Assembly: GCA_902774045.1 (NCBI GenBank)
Contig: CACYGW010000003.1
Coordinates: 62,001-126,000 of the forward strand
DNA length: 64,000 nt
Direction: 5' to 3'
From: an uncultured Bacteroidia bacterium
GTDB taxonomy: Bacteria > Bacteroidota > Bacteroidia > Bacteroidales > UBA932
Part shown: positions 36,029 to 44,575 of the stretch, piece by piece
How the letters are laid out: the number at the start of each line of letters is the position of its first letter
Numbering within the stretch: the stretch's first letter is position 1
Position numbers and translations under genes: made by a program
The notes under the pieces: model-generated
Seen by the model: the letters and a program-made list of their open reading frames with translations, nothing else
The model's database searches: none
What the model was told of the DNA's origin: nothing

Positions 36029-37441
36029 TTAGATTTCTTTCCTAAGCCGGGCCTTCGGAATGTTAAGCTGGTCGCGGTACTTGGCAATAGTTCTTCTTGC
36101 AACCTTGTATCCGCGTTCTTTCATAATGGAAACGAGTTGGTCGTCGGTAAGAGGGTTGTGCTTGTCTTCGCTGTCTACGCACTCCTGCAGGGCCTTCTTT
36201 ACCTCTCTTGTAGATACTTCTTCTCCCTCCTGGTTTTCCAGACCCTCAGAGAATAGATACTTAAGGGAAAGTATCCCGAAGGGGGTCTCTACGTACTTGC
36301 TGTTAACAACGCGCGAGATGGTAGAGATGTCAAACCCGGTAACCTCTGCTATATCCTTGAGCACCATCGGCTTAAGATTACCCTCGTCTCCGGACATAAA
36401 GTATTCCTTCTGGTAATCCACTATGGCCTGCATAGTGCTCATAAGGGTGTTGTGCCTTTGCTTAAGGGCTTCTACGAACCATTTTGCAGAGTCCATTTTC
36501 TGCTTGACAAAAGTGGCTGCTTCTTTTTTCTGCCTCTCGGAAGAGCCGGCGGCATCCATAAGAATCTGGGCGTACTTTTTATTAACCCTTATCTCCGGCA
36601 GGGAGAAGCGGGGCATGGTTACGTTCAGTTCTCCGTTTTCGTAGGTTAGAAGAAAGTCCGGCACAATCTGCTGGGCCTGGTCGTTGTAGGAATCGTCTAT
36701 CTGGCCGCCGGGCGCCGGATTAAGCTTTACTATCTTGGCGGTAGCCTTCTTCATCTGCTCTTCAGAGAGATTAAGGCGGGCCATTATTTTCTGGAAGTGA
36801 CGGTTAGAGAACTCCTGAAAGTAGTCTCTAATGATTACCGTGGCATTGTGTACGTCCTCCTGGTCCTGATTGAGCGTGTCCAGTTGCAGAAGGAGGCATT
36901 CCCTAAGGTCTCTTGCGCCCACGCCCACCGGCTCCAGTTCCTGAACTACGGACAGCATTTCAAGAACTTCTTCCTCGTTGGTGCTTATGTTGGCCCTGAA
37001 GGCCATATCGTCTACAAGGCTGTCAATGTCTCGGCGCAGGTAACCATCGTCATCAAGACTACCAATGATAAAGGCTGCGATATCGTGCTGATGCTTGTCC
37101 AGATTGCGGAAGCCCAGCTGCTCCATAAGCGACTGGGTAAAGCTTTGTTTAACGGAGAAGGTGTTGTACTGCGGACGCTCGTCTTTGCCGTAGTTGTTAA
37201 CGTACAGGCGGTAAGCGGGAATGGAATCGTCTTCTTTAATATCGCTAAGGGAGATATCGGAGGTATCCTCGTCGCCCTCCTTTTTATCTGCGGGAGAATC
37301 GTCCAGAACGGGATTCTCCTCAAGTTCTTTCCGGATACGCTGTTCCAGCTCCAGAATAGGCAGCTCGATAATCTTTATCGTCTGTATCTGGAGAGGGGAG
37401 AGCTTTTGCTGCTGCTTCTGACTCAGTTCCTGTTTAAGCAT
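36029..37441 (-). CDS. rpoN: RNA polymerase sigma-54 factor
   Basis: This 470-residue sigma-54 has the Q-rich activator-interacting N-terminus (KQELSQKQQQKLSPLQIQ), an acidic linker around residues 50-75, the core-binding region and the C-terminal RpoN box (ARRTIAKYRDQL, from about 448). No enhancer-binding protein is encoded in the window, so its targets cannot be named here. It sits between a SPOR-like protein gene and cls, 26 and 5 bases away. Confidence 0.95.
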   Translation of the reverse strand: MLKQELSQKQQQKLSPLQIQTIKIIELPILELEQRIRKELEENPVLDDSPADKKEGDEDTSDISLSDIKEDDSIPAYRLYVNNYGKDERPQYNTFSVKQSFTQSLMEQLGFRNLDKHQHDIAAFIIGSLDDDGYLRRDIDSLVDDMAFRANISTNEEEVLEMLSVVQELEPVGVGARDLRECLLLQLDTLNQDQEDVHNATVIIRDYFQEFSNRHFQKIMARLNLSEEQMKKATAKIVKLNPAPGGQIDDSYNDQAQQIVPDFLLTYENGELNVTMPRFSLPEIRVNKKYAQILMDAAGSSERQKKEAATFVKQKMDSAKWFVEALKQRHNTLMSTMQAIVDYQKEYFMSGDEGNLKPMVLKDIAEVTGFDISTISRVVNSKYVETPFGILSLKYLFSEGLENQEGEEVSTREVKKALQECVDSEDKHNPLTDDQLVSIMKERGYKVARRTIAKYRDQLNIPKARLRKEI

Positions 37442-37467
37442 ATCCTGGGAGAATTACAAATAGCGGG

Positions 37468-38049
37468 TTAAAGCACTTTAAGCGTATCTACTATATACGT
37501 ATTGTCCTTATCTGCAATGGGATAGTTGATACCTTCCTTGACTATGAAGGCGGCCGGGAACATTCCCTTGAGGGAACGCAGCAACTCCATTGCCTCTGAT
37601 TTTGTGCGGAAGTCCCCAACGGTTACCTTAAAGAAAGGACTCTGGTAACTGAGATACGAGGGTATGCCCCTGAAAACCTTATTAAAAGCCTCAAGTGCAT
37701 CCTGTGCGGCCGTGCGGGAATTCTGCTTGTTGTCAAAGAAAATTCGCACCCTGAATCCGTTAAGAGTCTTTTCCCTGTTGCGGGCAATGTAATTTTCCAT
37801 TACGGAAGGAAGATGGTCTCCCTGGCTAAGGATTACATCAGAGGCATCTCCTTTGTCCTTGGAGGGCATAATGTCAAATATGGATATCCCTACAAGGGAG
37901 GAATCAACCTGGGATACAAGGCGGTAAACTATGGAATCCCTTAAGGCTGTGGGTTCTCCCGGCTCCTGAGCCCGAAGGGCTGCGGGAACGGCCAGAAGGG
38001 AGAGAATCAATATATATCTGTGAAGTTTCATCGTCTTAGTGTGTATCAT
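37468..38049 (-). CDS. Exported SPOR-domain-like protein
   Basis: This 193-residue protein has an N-terminal signal sequence (about residues 8-27, ending LRAQ) and a C-terminal stretch of about 80 residues. That stretch (FRVRIFFDNKQN...FKVTVGDFRTKSEAMELLRSL) matches the SPOR fold, which binds denuded peptidoglycan. The start overlaps the stop of the upstream gene as TAATG; a second ATG at 38031 would give a more standard signal peptide. The SPOR call rests on pattern, not alignment. Confidence 0.7.
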   Translation of the reverse strand: MIHTKTMKLHRYILILSLLAVPAALRAQEPGEPTALRDSIVYRLVSQVDSSLVGISIFDIMPSKDKGDASDVILSQGDHLPSVMENYIARNREKTLNGFRVRIFFDNKQNSRTAAQDALEAFNKVFRGIPSYLSYQSPFFKVTVGDFRTKSEAMELLRSLKGMFPAAFIVKEGINYPIADKDNTYIVDTLKVL

Positions 38050-38525
38050 TATTTACCAAGGAGTCTTTTTATTGGCACATTCTTGAAGGAGAAGGTCTTG
38101 GTAAGCCCCGCCTTAATCCTGGCCTTGGCGCTTATGTCGGTTGTAAGATGCTTGGAAGACATCTCCGGCAGAATGGCCAGCACGTCCAGAATGTTCTTGG
38201 AAGTGTCCAGTACCAGAGAACAGTCGCTGCTGTAGGTCTTGACGCATTTTGCATCCAGTTTAAGTTCATTTACGGTATAGTGTACAAAAGGCTCGCCATC
38301 AAAATAAATGAGCCCCTGAATGTCGGACAGGGTAACTCCCATTGCGGGATTATCCAGTTCTATGGACACGTTGGCGTCCAGTGAGCGCAGGCCGCGAAGT
38401 GAGACCGAGTTTACGGACCATCCGGTAGCCTTGATTTCTTTAAGTTTTTTGTAATTGCACCCGCCCGTGACCGTAACTATAAAAATGACGGCCAGGATAA
38501 GGGTTGCTATGTTTTTGGCTCTCAT
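38049..38525 (-). CDS. Lipoprotein with LEA type 2-like domain
   Basis: This 158-residue protein has a lipoprotein signal with the cysteine at position 23 (TVTGGC). The mature part resembles LEA14/WHy-type beta-sandwich domains: GWSVNSVSLRGLRSLDANVS, then IELDNPAMGVTLSDIQGLI. The function of these bacterial lipoproteins is not known. It is the first gene of the run leading to rpoN and cls, and its candidate promoter is back to back with that of miaB. Confidence 0.65.
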   Translation of the reverse strand: MRAKNIATLILAVIFIVTVTGGCNYKKLKEIKATGWSVNSVSLRGLRSLDANVSIELDNPAMGVTLSDIQGLIYFDGEPFVHYTVNELKLDAKCVKTYSSDCSLVLDTSKNILDVLAILPEMSSKHLTTDISAKARIKAGLTKTFSFKNVPIKRLLGK

Positions 38526-38552
38526 TAAAATCTTCTATTTCTCATCAAAACA

Positions 38553-38581
38553 CAAAGATAAACAAAAAAACCGTATCTTTG
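38553..38581. promoter_or_regulatory. Divergent -7 boxes of the LEA-like operon and miaB
   Basis: CAAAGATA (38553-38560, TATCTTTG on the minus strand) and TATCTTTG (38574-38581, plus strand) form an outward-facing 8-bp inverted repeat. No TTTG box occurs at the usual distance for either. The miaB ATG begins only seven bases after the plus-strand box, so its transcript would have little or no leader. Confidence 0.55.
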
Positions 38582-38587
38582 CACGCT

Positions 38588-39910
38588 ATGAAACGAAAGA
38601 AACTATATATAGAGACATATGGCTGCCAGATGAACGTAAATGACACCGAGGTCATTTTTTCAATTATGGCAGATGCAGGCTACGACAGAACGGAGGAGAT
38701 TTCCAAGGCCGATGTTATCCTTGCCAACACTTGTTCCGTGCGCGACAATGCAGAGCAGCGCATTCACGGCCGCATAGAAGTTTTTGCGTGCGAGAAAAAA
38801 TCCCGCTCCGGGGTAATCGTGGGAATCGTTGGCTGTATGGCAGAGCGCCTTAAGGAAGCCCTTCTGGAAAGCCGCAAGGTTGATATCGTAGCCGGCCCAG
38901 ATTCTTACCGCAACCTTCCGGCTCTTGTAGAGGCAGTGAGCCCCGGAAGTCCGCAGATAGACGTAATGCTTTCTCACGAAGAGACTTACGGTGACATTGC
39001 TCCGGTAAGGATAGACAAGAACGGAGTTTCTGCCTTTGTTTCTATTATGAGGGGATGTAACAACGTGTGCTCCTACTGCGTAGTGCCTTACACCCGTGGG
39101 GCAGAGCGCAGCCGGGACCCCAGGACCATAGTACGCGAGGTTTGCGACATTGCCGTCTCCGGATACAAGGAGGTCACCCTCCTTGGGCAAAATGTAGATT
39201 CATATTTATGGAAGTCAGAGGAGGGAACGGTAGACTTTGCAGACCTTTTGCTGATGGTGGCCGATACTGCCCCGGCCCTTCGGGTAAGGTTTGCTACATC
39301 TCACCCCAAAGACATAAGCGATAAACTCATAGAGGCAATGGCCTCCCGCTCCAATATATGCCACTGCATACATCTCCCGGTACAGTCCGGAAGCGACAGG
39401 ATGCTGGAAAAAATGCGTCGCCGCTATACTAGGGAATGGTATCTTGAGAGAGTGGCCAAGATCCGCCGCGAGATGCCGGACTGCTCCATTACCACCGATG
39501 TCATTGCCGGCTTCTGCTCGGAAACGGAGCAGGATCACAAGGACACCCTTAGCATAATGGAGGAGGTAGGGTACGATTATGCCTATATGTTCCAGTACTC
39601 GGAGAGGCCGGGAACCCTTGCTGCCCGCAATTACCCGGACGACGTGCCTTCGGAGGTGAAAACACGCAGGCTTAACGAGATAATTGAACTTCAGAACCGT
39701 CTTAGCCTTGAGAGTAACAGGAGGGATATAGGAAAGAAGTTCACCGTTCTTATAGAGGGGCCGTCCAAGCGCAATGCCAGCGAGCTTTGCGGCCGCGCCT
39801 CCAACAACAAAATGTGCGTTTTTCCCGACAACGTTCACAAGTGTGGGGATTATGCAGAAGTGGAGGTGCTTTCCTGCACCTCCGCCACGCTAATCTGTAA
39901 GTTGGTTTAA
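38588..39910 (+). CDS. miaB: tRNA-2-methylthio-N6-dimethylallyladenosine synthase
   Basis: MiaB is a radical SAM enzyme that methylthiolates i6A37 in tRNAs reading UNN codons. Starting at 38588 gives 440 residues. The auxiliary cluster cysteines are C13, C49 and C83. The radical SAM cluster is C157, C161 and C164 in GCNNVCSYC. A TRAM domain closes the protein (RRDIGKKFTVLIEGPSK onwards). A longer frame begins at 38504, but those extra residues lie upstream of the promoter box and are not family-like. Confidence 0.95.
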   Translation: MKRKKLYIETYGCQMNVNDTEVIFSIMADAGYDRTEEISKADVILANTCSVRDNAEQRIHGRIEVFACEKKSRSGVIVGIVGCMAERLKEALLESRKVDIVAGPDSYRNLPALVEAVSPGSPQIDVMLSHEETYGDIAPVRIDKNGVSAFVSIMRGCNNVCSYCVVPYTRGAERSRDPRTIVREVCDIAVSGYKEVTLLGQNVDSYLWKSEEGTVDFADLLLMVADTAPALRVRFATSHPKDISDKLIEAMASRSNICHCIHLPVQSGSDRMLEKMRRRYTREWYLERVAKIRREMPDCSITTDVIAGFCSETEQDHKDTLSIMEEVGYDYAYMFQYSERPGTLAARNYPDDVPSEVKTRRLNEIIELQNRLSLESNRRDIGKKFTVLIEGPSKRNASELCGRASNNKMCVFPDNVHKCGDYAEVEVLSCTSATLICKLV

Positions 39911-39917
39911 TAGAAAA

Positions 39918-40571
39918 CTAGAGTTTTGCTCCAAAAGCAAGGTCTCCTGCATCTCCCAGGCCGGGTACTATGTAGGAGTGGCTTGTAAGTTCCTCGTCTA
40001 TGGCCGCAGTCCAGAGAGTTACATTGTCTGCATTAAGATGCTTCTTCAGGTACTCTACTGCAAAAGCGCTGGAGATGGGGCATACAAGGTGGGTGTGCGC
40101 GGGAACGCCCTCCTCGCATAATCTATTGTATGTCACCTCTATGGAAGCGCCGGTAGCCAGCATTGTATCTGCAAGAATAAGCACCTTGCCGGCTAAATGG
40201 GGAGCGGTGCAGTATTCTATCTGGATATGGAAATCATCTCCTTTGTGATATTTGCGATAGGCAGCCACAAAGGCATTCTCTGCATTCTCGAATACGTCAA
40301 GGATTCCCTGGTGAAGGGGAAGGCCGGCCCGCAGGATGGTGGAGGCCACTATGGTATCGTCCAAAGTGGGCACCTGTGCTATGCCAAGAGGGGTTTCTAC
40401 GCTTTTTACGCTGTAGTTAAGAGTTTTGCTTATTTCATAAGCGAAGATTTGACCGATGCGTTCCAGATTTGTGCGGAAAAGCAGTCTGTCTTTCTGGATA
40501 ATTCTGTCTCTAAGTTGGGCTACGTAATTGTTGAGAATCGAGTTGGTTTCGCCTAGATTGATGACTTTCAT
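39918..40571 (-). CDS. upp: Uracil phosphoribosyltransferase
   Basis: Upp salvages uracil to UMP using PRPP. The 217-residue form starting MKVINLGETNSI fits the family. An upstream in-frame ATG at 40601 lies before the predicted transcription start and is rejected. The PRPP-binding loop is LADTMLATGAS, and the uracil-binding C-terminus reads YIVPGLGDAGDLAFG. The gene is convergent with miaB and separated from it by seven bases. Confidence 0.95.
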   Translation of the reverse strand: MKVINLGETNSILNNYVAQLRDRIIQKDRLLFRTNLERIGQIFAYEISKTLNYSVKSVETPLGIAQVPTLDDTIVASTILRAGLPLHQGILDVFENAENAFVAAYRKYHKGDDFHIQIEYCTAPHLAGKVLILADTMLATGASIEVTYNRLCEEGVPAHTHLVCPISSAFAVEYLKKHLNADNVTLWTAAIDEELTSHSYIVPGLGDAGDLAFGAKL

Positions 40572-40598
40572 TTCGGGATCGTTTTTTATTCCGAAAAA

Positions 40599-40629
40599 CA
40601 AAATTATTAATTATTCTCATAATTTCAAA
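40599..40629 (-). promoter_or_regulatory. Promoter of upp
   Basis: On the minus strand TTTG (40626-40629) and TAATTTTG (40599-40606) are separated by exactly 19 bases. Transcription should begin near 40592, which supports the translation start at 40571. Confidence 0.68.
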
Positions 40630-43600
40630 ACTTTTTCCAGTCCGCAGATGAAACCTGATCTATGATATAATAGGAAAAACCATCGTCGTCAGAATCGTCC
40701 CCATAGTCATAATGGAACATGGCCGCATTGGAAGGGGAGCGCCTAAGTCCCTGGGTGGCAGAGAAATCAAAATAGATGTGGGCTTTCTCGTTATAGTCCA
40801 GGAAGGATTGTACGGAGTCGTACTTGCCCTCATCCAGCTCAAATTTTCCAACAATGACATAATATGCAATTTCTCCTATCCTAACCGGAGCCTGCCAGTC
40901 TGCCTCCTGAAACTCTGTCAAAAGATACTGTTGCTGTGGGGCCGTATACTGGTTGCCCTCGGAGTCAAACTCGTCCTGATAATTCCACCGCCCGTAGCCA
41001 AGGCTGTAGAAGGCCCCTCTGCTGAAACTGCACCAGACGCACCCTCTGGGGGCTTCTGTCATAAGAGTCCTAAGGCTGCTGATGGCGGGGGACAGGTCTG
41101 CTCCTGCTATGTCTGTTTTTACCGCCGGGTGCATCTGCGTAAGGTCCAGAATGGCCACCGGAGCGGTGTGAAGATACACTTCTACAAATCCGCATCCCAT
41201 CCGGAGGGTTTCCCCGCTCCTGGTGTTGTGGCAGTTCACCGTAAGAGGAACCCTGCCTGCTTCGGTTCCGGAAGGGGTGGCCCTCCCCGTAGCCTTCAGG
41301 CTGCCGTCCGCTTCAAGAGAATATTCAATGTCCGAAGTAGGGGATATCCAAAGGTTGGAAAGCGCGGCGCCATAGGAGAATTTTTCTGCGCTCACAGATA
41401 CGGTCTCTCCTGCACCAAGACTTACAGCCCCGGGGTGAGCCATCGACCTCCCGGATAATATATTATTGTCGATGGTGCCTATTTTTCTGTCCTCTCCGCA
41501 CGGGGTAACGGGACTCTTTATCTTAACTGAGCAATAAACCGGGTCCGCTGCCGCCGGCGCTGCCGCCGAAATTTTAATCCCGTCCCCGAATACCTGCCCC
41601 AAAAACGGCTCCAAGGAAGTCTCTCCGTCAAAGAGCCTTTGCACGTAAACCCGCATCCCGCTGCTCCCCAGGTACGGCTCCAACGCCTCCTCGCAGGTAG
41701 AAACGGAACTTTGCAGCAGGGAAGTGTAAAGAGAAGGGGCAAAGCTGGTTCCGTAACCATCGGCATCAGAGGAGGCTATTGTCATCTTAGCTCCGGAAGT
41801 GGTTGTATAATAAGAAGATAAAAGGGCTCCGGTCCCGTCCGGAGAAAGTTCACAAATGGTTGTTGCACAATGAAGCACTGGTTTTTTTACAACAAGACTT
41901 ACGCTTCCCGAACATACCGGGGCCCCTAGTGAATTAAGTCCTTCATATTTTATCTCTATTTCTCCGCTTCCCGTAAGCGCCAGGCGGCAGGCCCCGTACT
42001 GTGTGGTGGAAGCAATGCTGGCCAGGGCAGAGTAGCTATCGTCCAGTGAATAAGATACGGATGTTACGCTGCCGGAGAAATCCTTTGCCCTAAGTTCTGC
42101 AATCTGGCCTTCTGCAATCTGGCCCACGTACGATGCCTCCTTGGCCCAGTAAACCTGTAGCGAGCCGTCGCTTTGGGCCTGGAGCGTCACAGTTGCGCTG
42201 TGCTCTCCGTCAAAGGTCTCTATGGTAATTGGGAAGGCTGTCCCGCCGGCCAGGGTAGCGGACGGGGTAAAGTGCAGAATGTCCGTCTTGGTATAGGTCC
42301 CGTCATAGAAGAACAGCCGCTCTGCCAATGGTTCCGGCAGATTGTCTTCTATGTGAAGGCTGGCTTCTCCCAAAAACATAGAAGCATAGACATACTTCTT
42401 TTCTATGCTGTAGTTTATCCCTAGCGTCTGCAGCAGGCGCGCACTGTGGGCGCTCATCCTCCACCCGGTCGCATCGTTAAACTTGCCGTAGGTAAGGTCT
42501 TCTGAGCCAAGGCTATAGTCCGGGACAAGATAGAAATCTGTGCTGCCCTCTATGTTTGCAAAATCCCCGGCCGGGAACTCAACAATATCACGCATCCACC
42601 CGCCCTGCACAACCTGCGGGGCCAGGGTAGAAAGGCTAAGGACACGGCTGTCGTTTATGTCAGATTCCGCCTTCCAGCTTTTTATCTTGTATCCGTCACT
42701 TGTAGCCTGCAGGGCCACGCTGTAAAGGGTATTTCTCTTGATGTCAAAATTGCAGAGTTCGTCGCTCCCAAGGCAGAAGCGGTAAGTAAGCGAGCCGGAT
42801 TCTCCCCAGGCCGTAACCACTGGATTGGTCAGCTCCACGGCGCTCCTTTCCACGGCCAGCGCCGTCTCCTGAGAATAGGCCAGAGCTACATTCCCGGGAG
42901 TTTTATCGTCGCTATTGTCATTCCCGGGCAAGAGCGTACCAAACATATTTTCAGGCACATAGAATACTATCGGGCTCGTTGTACCCGGGGCGGGAGAATT
43001 GATTGCTACCTTTGGCAAAAGGGCAAGTTTTTCCGGGTCGATGGTTCTGTTTCCTCCTTCCTTGAACGGGGCAAAGGTCCTGTTCCCCCATCCAGCCCCG
43101 CAAACCTGGGCACGTAGGGAAGACGAATCTATATCCAAGTCTTCCAGATAGCTCATATCTACCGACAGGGCCACCTTGGCCCAAAGGGACTGGACCGGCA
43201 CGGACACAACCCCGTCGGCGGCGCCGTCAAAGGCATCCAGCTGCGCCGGGGTAAGGCTCTGAATCTTACCGGCCCTGTCCAGCCCGTAGGTGCTCAGGGT
43301 AGAGGAGAGGTCGTACTGCCCGGAAGTATTTGTGCTGATGTTTTCTATTACAAGATTATCAAGGTCGGCCTCCCTGGAGGGAAAGACTATGTGTTCTGCT
43401 ATGTATCCCGTAACTGCGTAGCAGCTGTACTTCTGTTCCTTATGAAGGCGCAAGGCCGCCGGAAAGCCCGTGAAAGGGCCGGCCACCGTCTGCGAGTGCA
43501 CTAGATTTCCAAAGGAATCGTACACTCCAATTGCGGCGGAAGTAATCCCGGCATCATCGACCTCAAACCCATAGGTCGCCTTTGTCCAGGGTGAGCAGAA

Positions 43601-43741
43601 AACCAGGCTCCGGGCCTGAAAATGAAGTTCTACCTCATCGGCCCCGAGTCCCTCATAGTGTGGCAGGTCTTCCTGCATACAGGAATACGGTGCCACAGCG
43701 ACGAGGAACATACCAAATATAATCCTAACAACTCTTTTCAT
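40625..43741 (-). CDS. Large fimbrillin-like/DUF4906-type lipoprotein
   Basis: This 1038-residue protein begins with a lipoprotein signal (lipobox around APYSC, C21). The N-terminal 360 residues resemble fimbrillin-type proteins of Bacteroidales: a beta-rich domain with a PWTKATYGFEVDDAGITSAA segment and IVFYVPENMFGTLLPGND, typical of DUF4906-like anchors. The remainder is a series of Ser/Thr-rich beta domains resembling bacterial Ig-like folds. It is probably a surface-exposed, lipid-anchored adhesin-like protein. Family membership is by motif memory. It ends inside the upp promoter region and lies six bases from radC, with which it may be cotranscribed. Confidence 0.65.
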   Translation of the reverse strand: MKRVVRIIFGMFLVAVAPYSCMQEDLPHYEGLGADEVELHFQARSLVFCSPWTKATYGFEVDDAGITSAAIGVYDSFGNLVHSQTVAGPFTGFPAALRLHKEQKYSCYAVTGYIAEHIVFPSREADLDNLVIENISTNTSGQYDLSSTLSTYGLDRAGKIQSLTPAQLDAFDGAADGVVSVPVQSLWAKVALSVDMSYLEDLDIDSSSLRAQVCGAGWGNRTFAPFKEGGNRTIDPEKLALLPKVAINSPAPGTTSPIVFYVPENMFGTLLPGNDNSDDKTPGNVALAYSQETALAVERSAVELTNPVVTAWGESGSLTYRFCLGSDELCNFDIKRNTLYSVALQATSDGYKIKSWKAESDINDSRVLSLSTLAPQVVQGGWMRDIVEFPAGDFANIEGSTDFYLVPDYSLGSEDLTYGKFNDATGWRMSAHSARLLQTLGINYSIEKKYVYASMFLGEASLHIEDNLPEPLAERLFFYDGTYTKTDILHFTPSATLAGGTAFPITIETFDGEHSATVTLQAQSDGSLQVYWAKEASYVGQIAEGQIAELRAKDFSGSVTSVSYSLDDSYSALASIASTTQYGACRLALTGSGEIEIKYEGLNSLGAPVCSGSVSLVVKKPVLHCATTICELSPDGTGALLSSYYTTTSGAKMTIASSDADGYGTSFAPSLYTSLLQSSVSTCEEALEPYLGSSGMRVYVQRLFDGETSLEPFLGQVFGDGIKISAAAPAAADPVYCSVKIKSPVTPCGEDRKIGTIDNNILSGRSMAHPGAVSLGAGETVSVSAEKFSYGAALSNLWISPTSDIEYSLEADGSLKATGRATPSGTEAGRVPLTVNCHNTRSGETLRMGCGFVEVYLHTAPVAILDLTQMHPAVKTDIAGADLSPAISSLRTLMTEAPRGCVWCSFSRGAFYSLGYGRWNYQDEFDSEGNQYTAPQQQYLLTEFQEADWQAPVRIGEIAYYVIVGKFELDEGKYDSVQSFLDYNEKAHIYFDFSATQGLRRSPSNAAMFHYDYGDDSDDDGFSYYIIDQVSSADWKKF

Positions 43742-43747
43742 ATCAAA

Positions 43748-44434
43748 TTATCTCCTTAAAATTTTATTCTCCATAAAACTGAAGTACCCGCCTTCGCCAA
43801 TGATTATATGGTCTGTCAGGGTAATCCCTGTATTTTTGAGACCATTGGCCAGTGTGAGGGTAAAGTTGATGTCGTGTTCTCCCGGACGAGGGTCTCCTCC
43901 GGGGTGATTGTGAAGCAGTATTATCCTTGAGCATTTTTTAGCCAGGGACTTTGACAGAATACCTTTAACGTCAACGGCGGTGTTGGAGGCCGTTCCGCTG
44001 GAAATCTGTTCTGCACCCATGAGCTTGTTCTTTCGCGACAGATAGAGCAGCCAGGCTTCCTCGTGGTCAAGGCTCTTAAGACGCGGCTCCATATAAAGGA
44101 AGGCCATCCGGGGGTCTGATATCTGGAGATTGTTGCGCTTGGGTTCCTCTTTCATTATGCGCCTTACTATCTCAAAGACGGCGCAGAGCGTGGCGGCCTT
44201 TTCCGGGCCTATCCCGCTTTTTTGCATAAGCACGTCCGCTCCCAGAAGGGCTACGTTTGAAAGGAGATTCCCGTTAGAGGACAGAAGGTCGCGCGCCAAC
44301 TCTATGGCGTTTTGCTTTCCGGTGCCGGAGCGCAGCACGATGGCCAGAAGTTCCGTGTTGGACAGGCTCCCGGGGCCGCCAGCCAGAAGTTTTTCCCTAG
44401 GCCGTTCATCAAGGTTGAGTTCCGATATTTTCAT
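43748..44434 (-). CDS. radC: RadC family JAB-domain protein
   Basis: This 228-residue protein has a helix-hairpin-helix-like N-terminal region (ALLGADVLMQKSGIGPEKAATL, in part) and a C-terminal JAMM/MPN+ fold. The metal-binding motif is HNHPGGD at residues 175-181, with D188 nearby. RadC was named for DNA repair but its role is unsettled. The start codon lies inside a 12-bp inverted repeat (44431-44442 with 44470-44481). Confidence 0.9.
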   Translation of the reverse strand: MKISELNLDERPREKLLAGGPGSLSNTELLAIVLRSGTGKQNAIELARDLLSSNGNLLSNVALLGADVLMQKSGIGPEKAATLCAVFEIVRRIMKEEPKRNNLQISDPRMAFLYMEPRLKSLDHEEAWLLYLSRKNKLMGAEQISSGTASNTAVDVKGILSKSLAKKCSRIILLHNHPGGDPRPGEHDINFTLTLANGLKNTGITLTDHIIIGEGGYFSFMENKILRR

Positions 44435-44481
44435 TTTGCGTCACATTTTTTCTGGGCCAAATGTATAACGACGCAAAATGA
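44431..44481. repeat. 12-bp inverted repeat covering the radC start codon
   Basis: TCATTTTGCGTC (44431-44442) and GACGCAAAATGA (44470-44481) are perfect inverse copies with 27 bases between. The radC ATG is within the first arm. The second arm contains an ATG on the plus strand followed by a six-codon open frame. The arms could pair in the radC leader and hide its start, or serve as a protein-binding site. Confidence 0.6.
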
Positions 44482-44484
44482 AAA

Positions 44485-44509
44485 AGGGCCAAAAGTGACT
44501 TTTGACCCT
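44485..44509 (-). terminator. Terminator downstream of the carboxyltransferase gene
   Basis: On the minus strand AGGGTCAAAAGT and ACTTTTGGCCCT pair around a single base with one mismatch and are followed by TTTTC. It lies about 67 bases after the stop of the gene at 44576-46372 and so separates it from radC. Confidence 0.7.
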
Positions 44510-44575
44510 AAAATTTTGTTAAAGTTTTAAAAATTTTTTGACGAATCTTTAGAAAACGAAGAAAAGTCACTTTTT

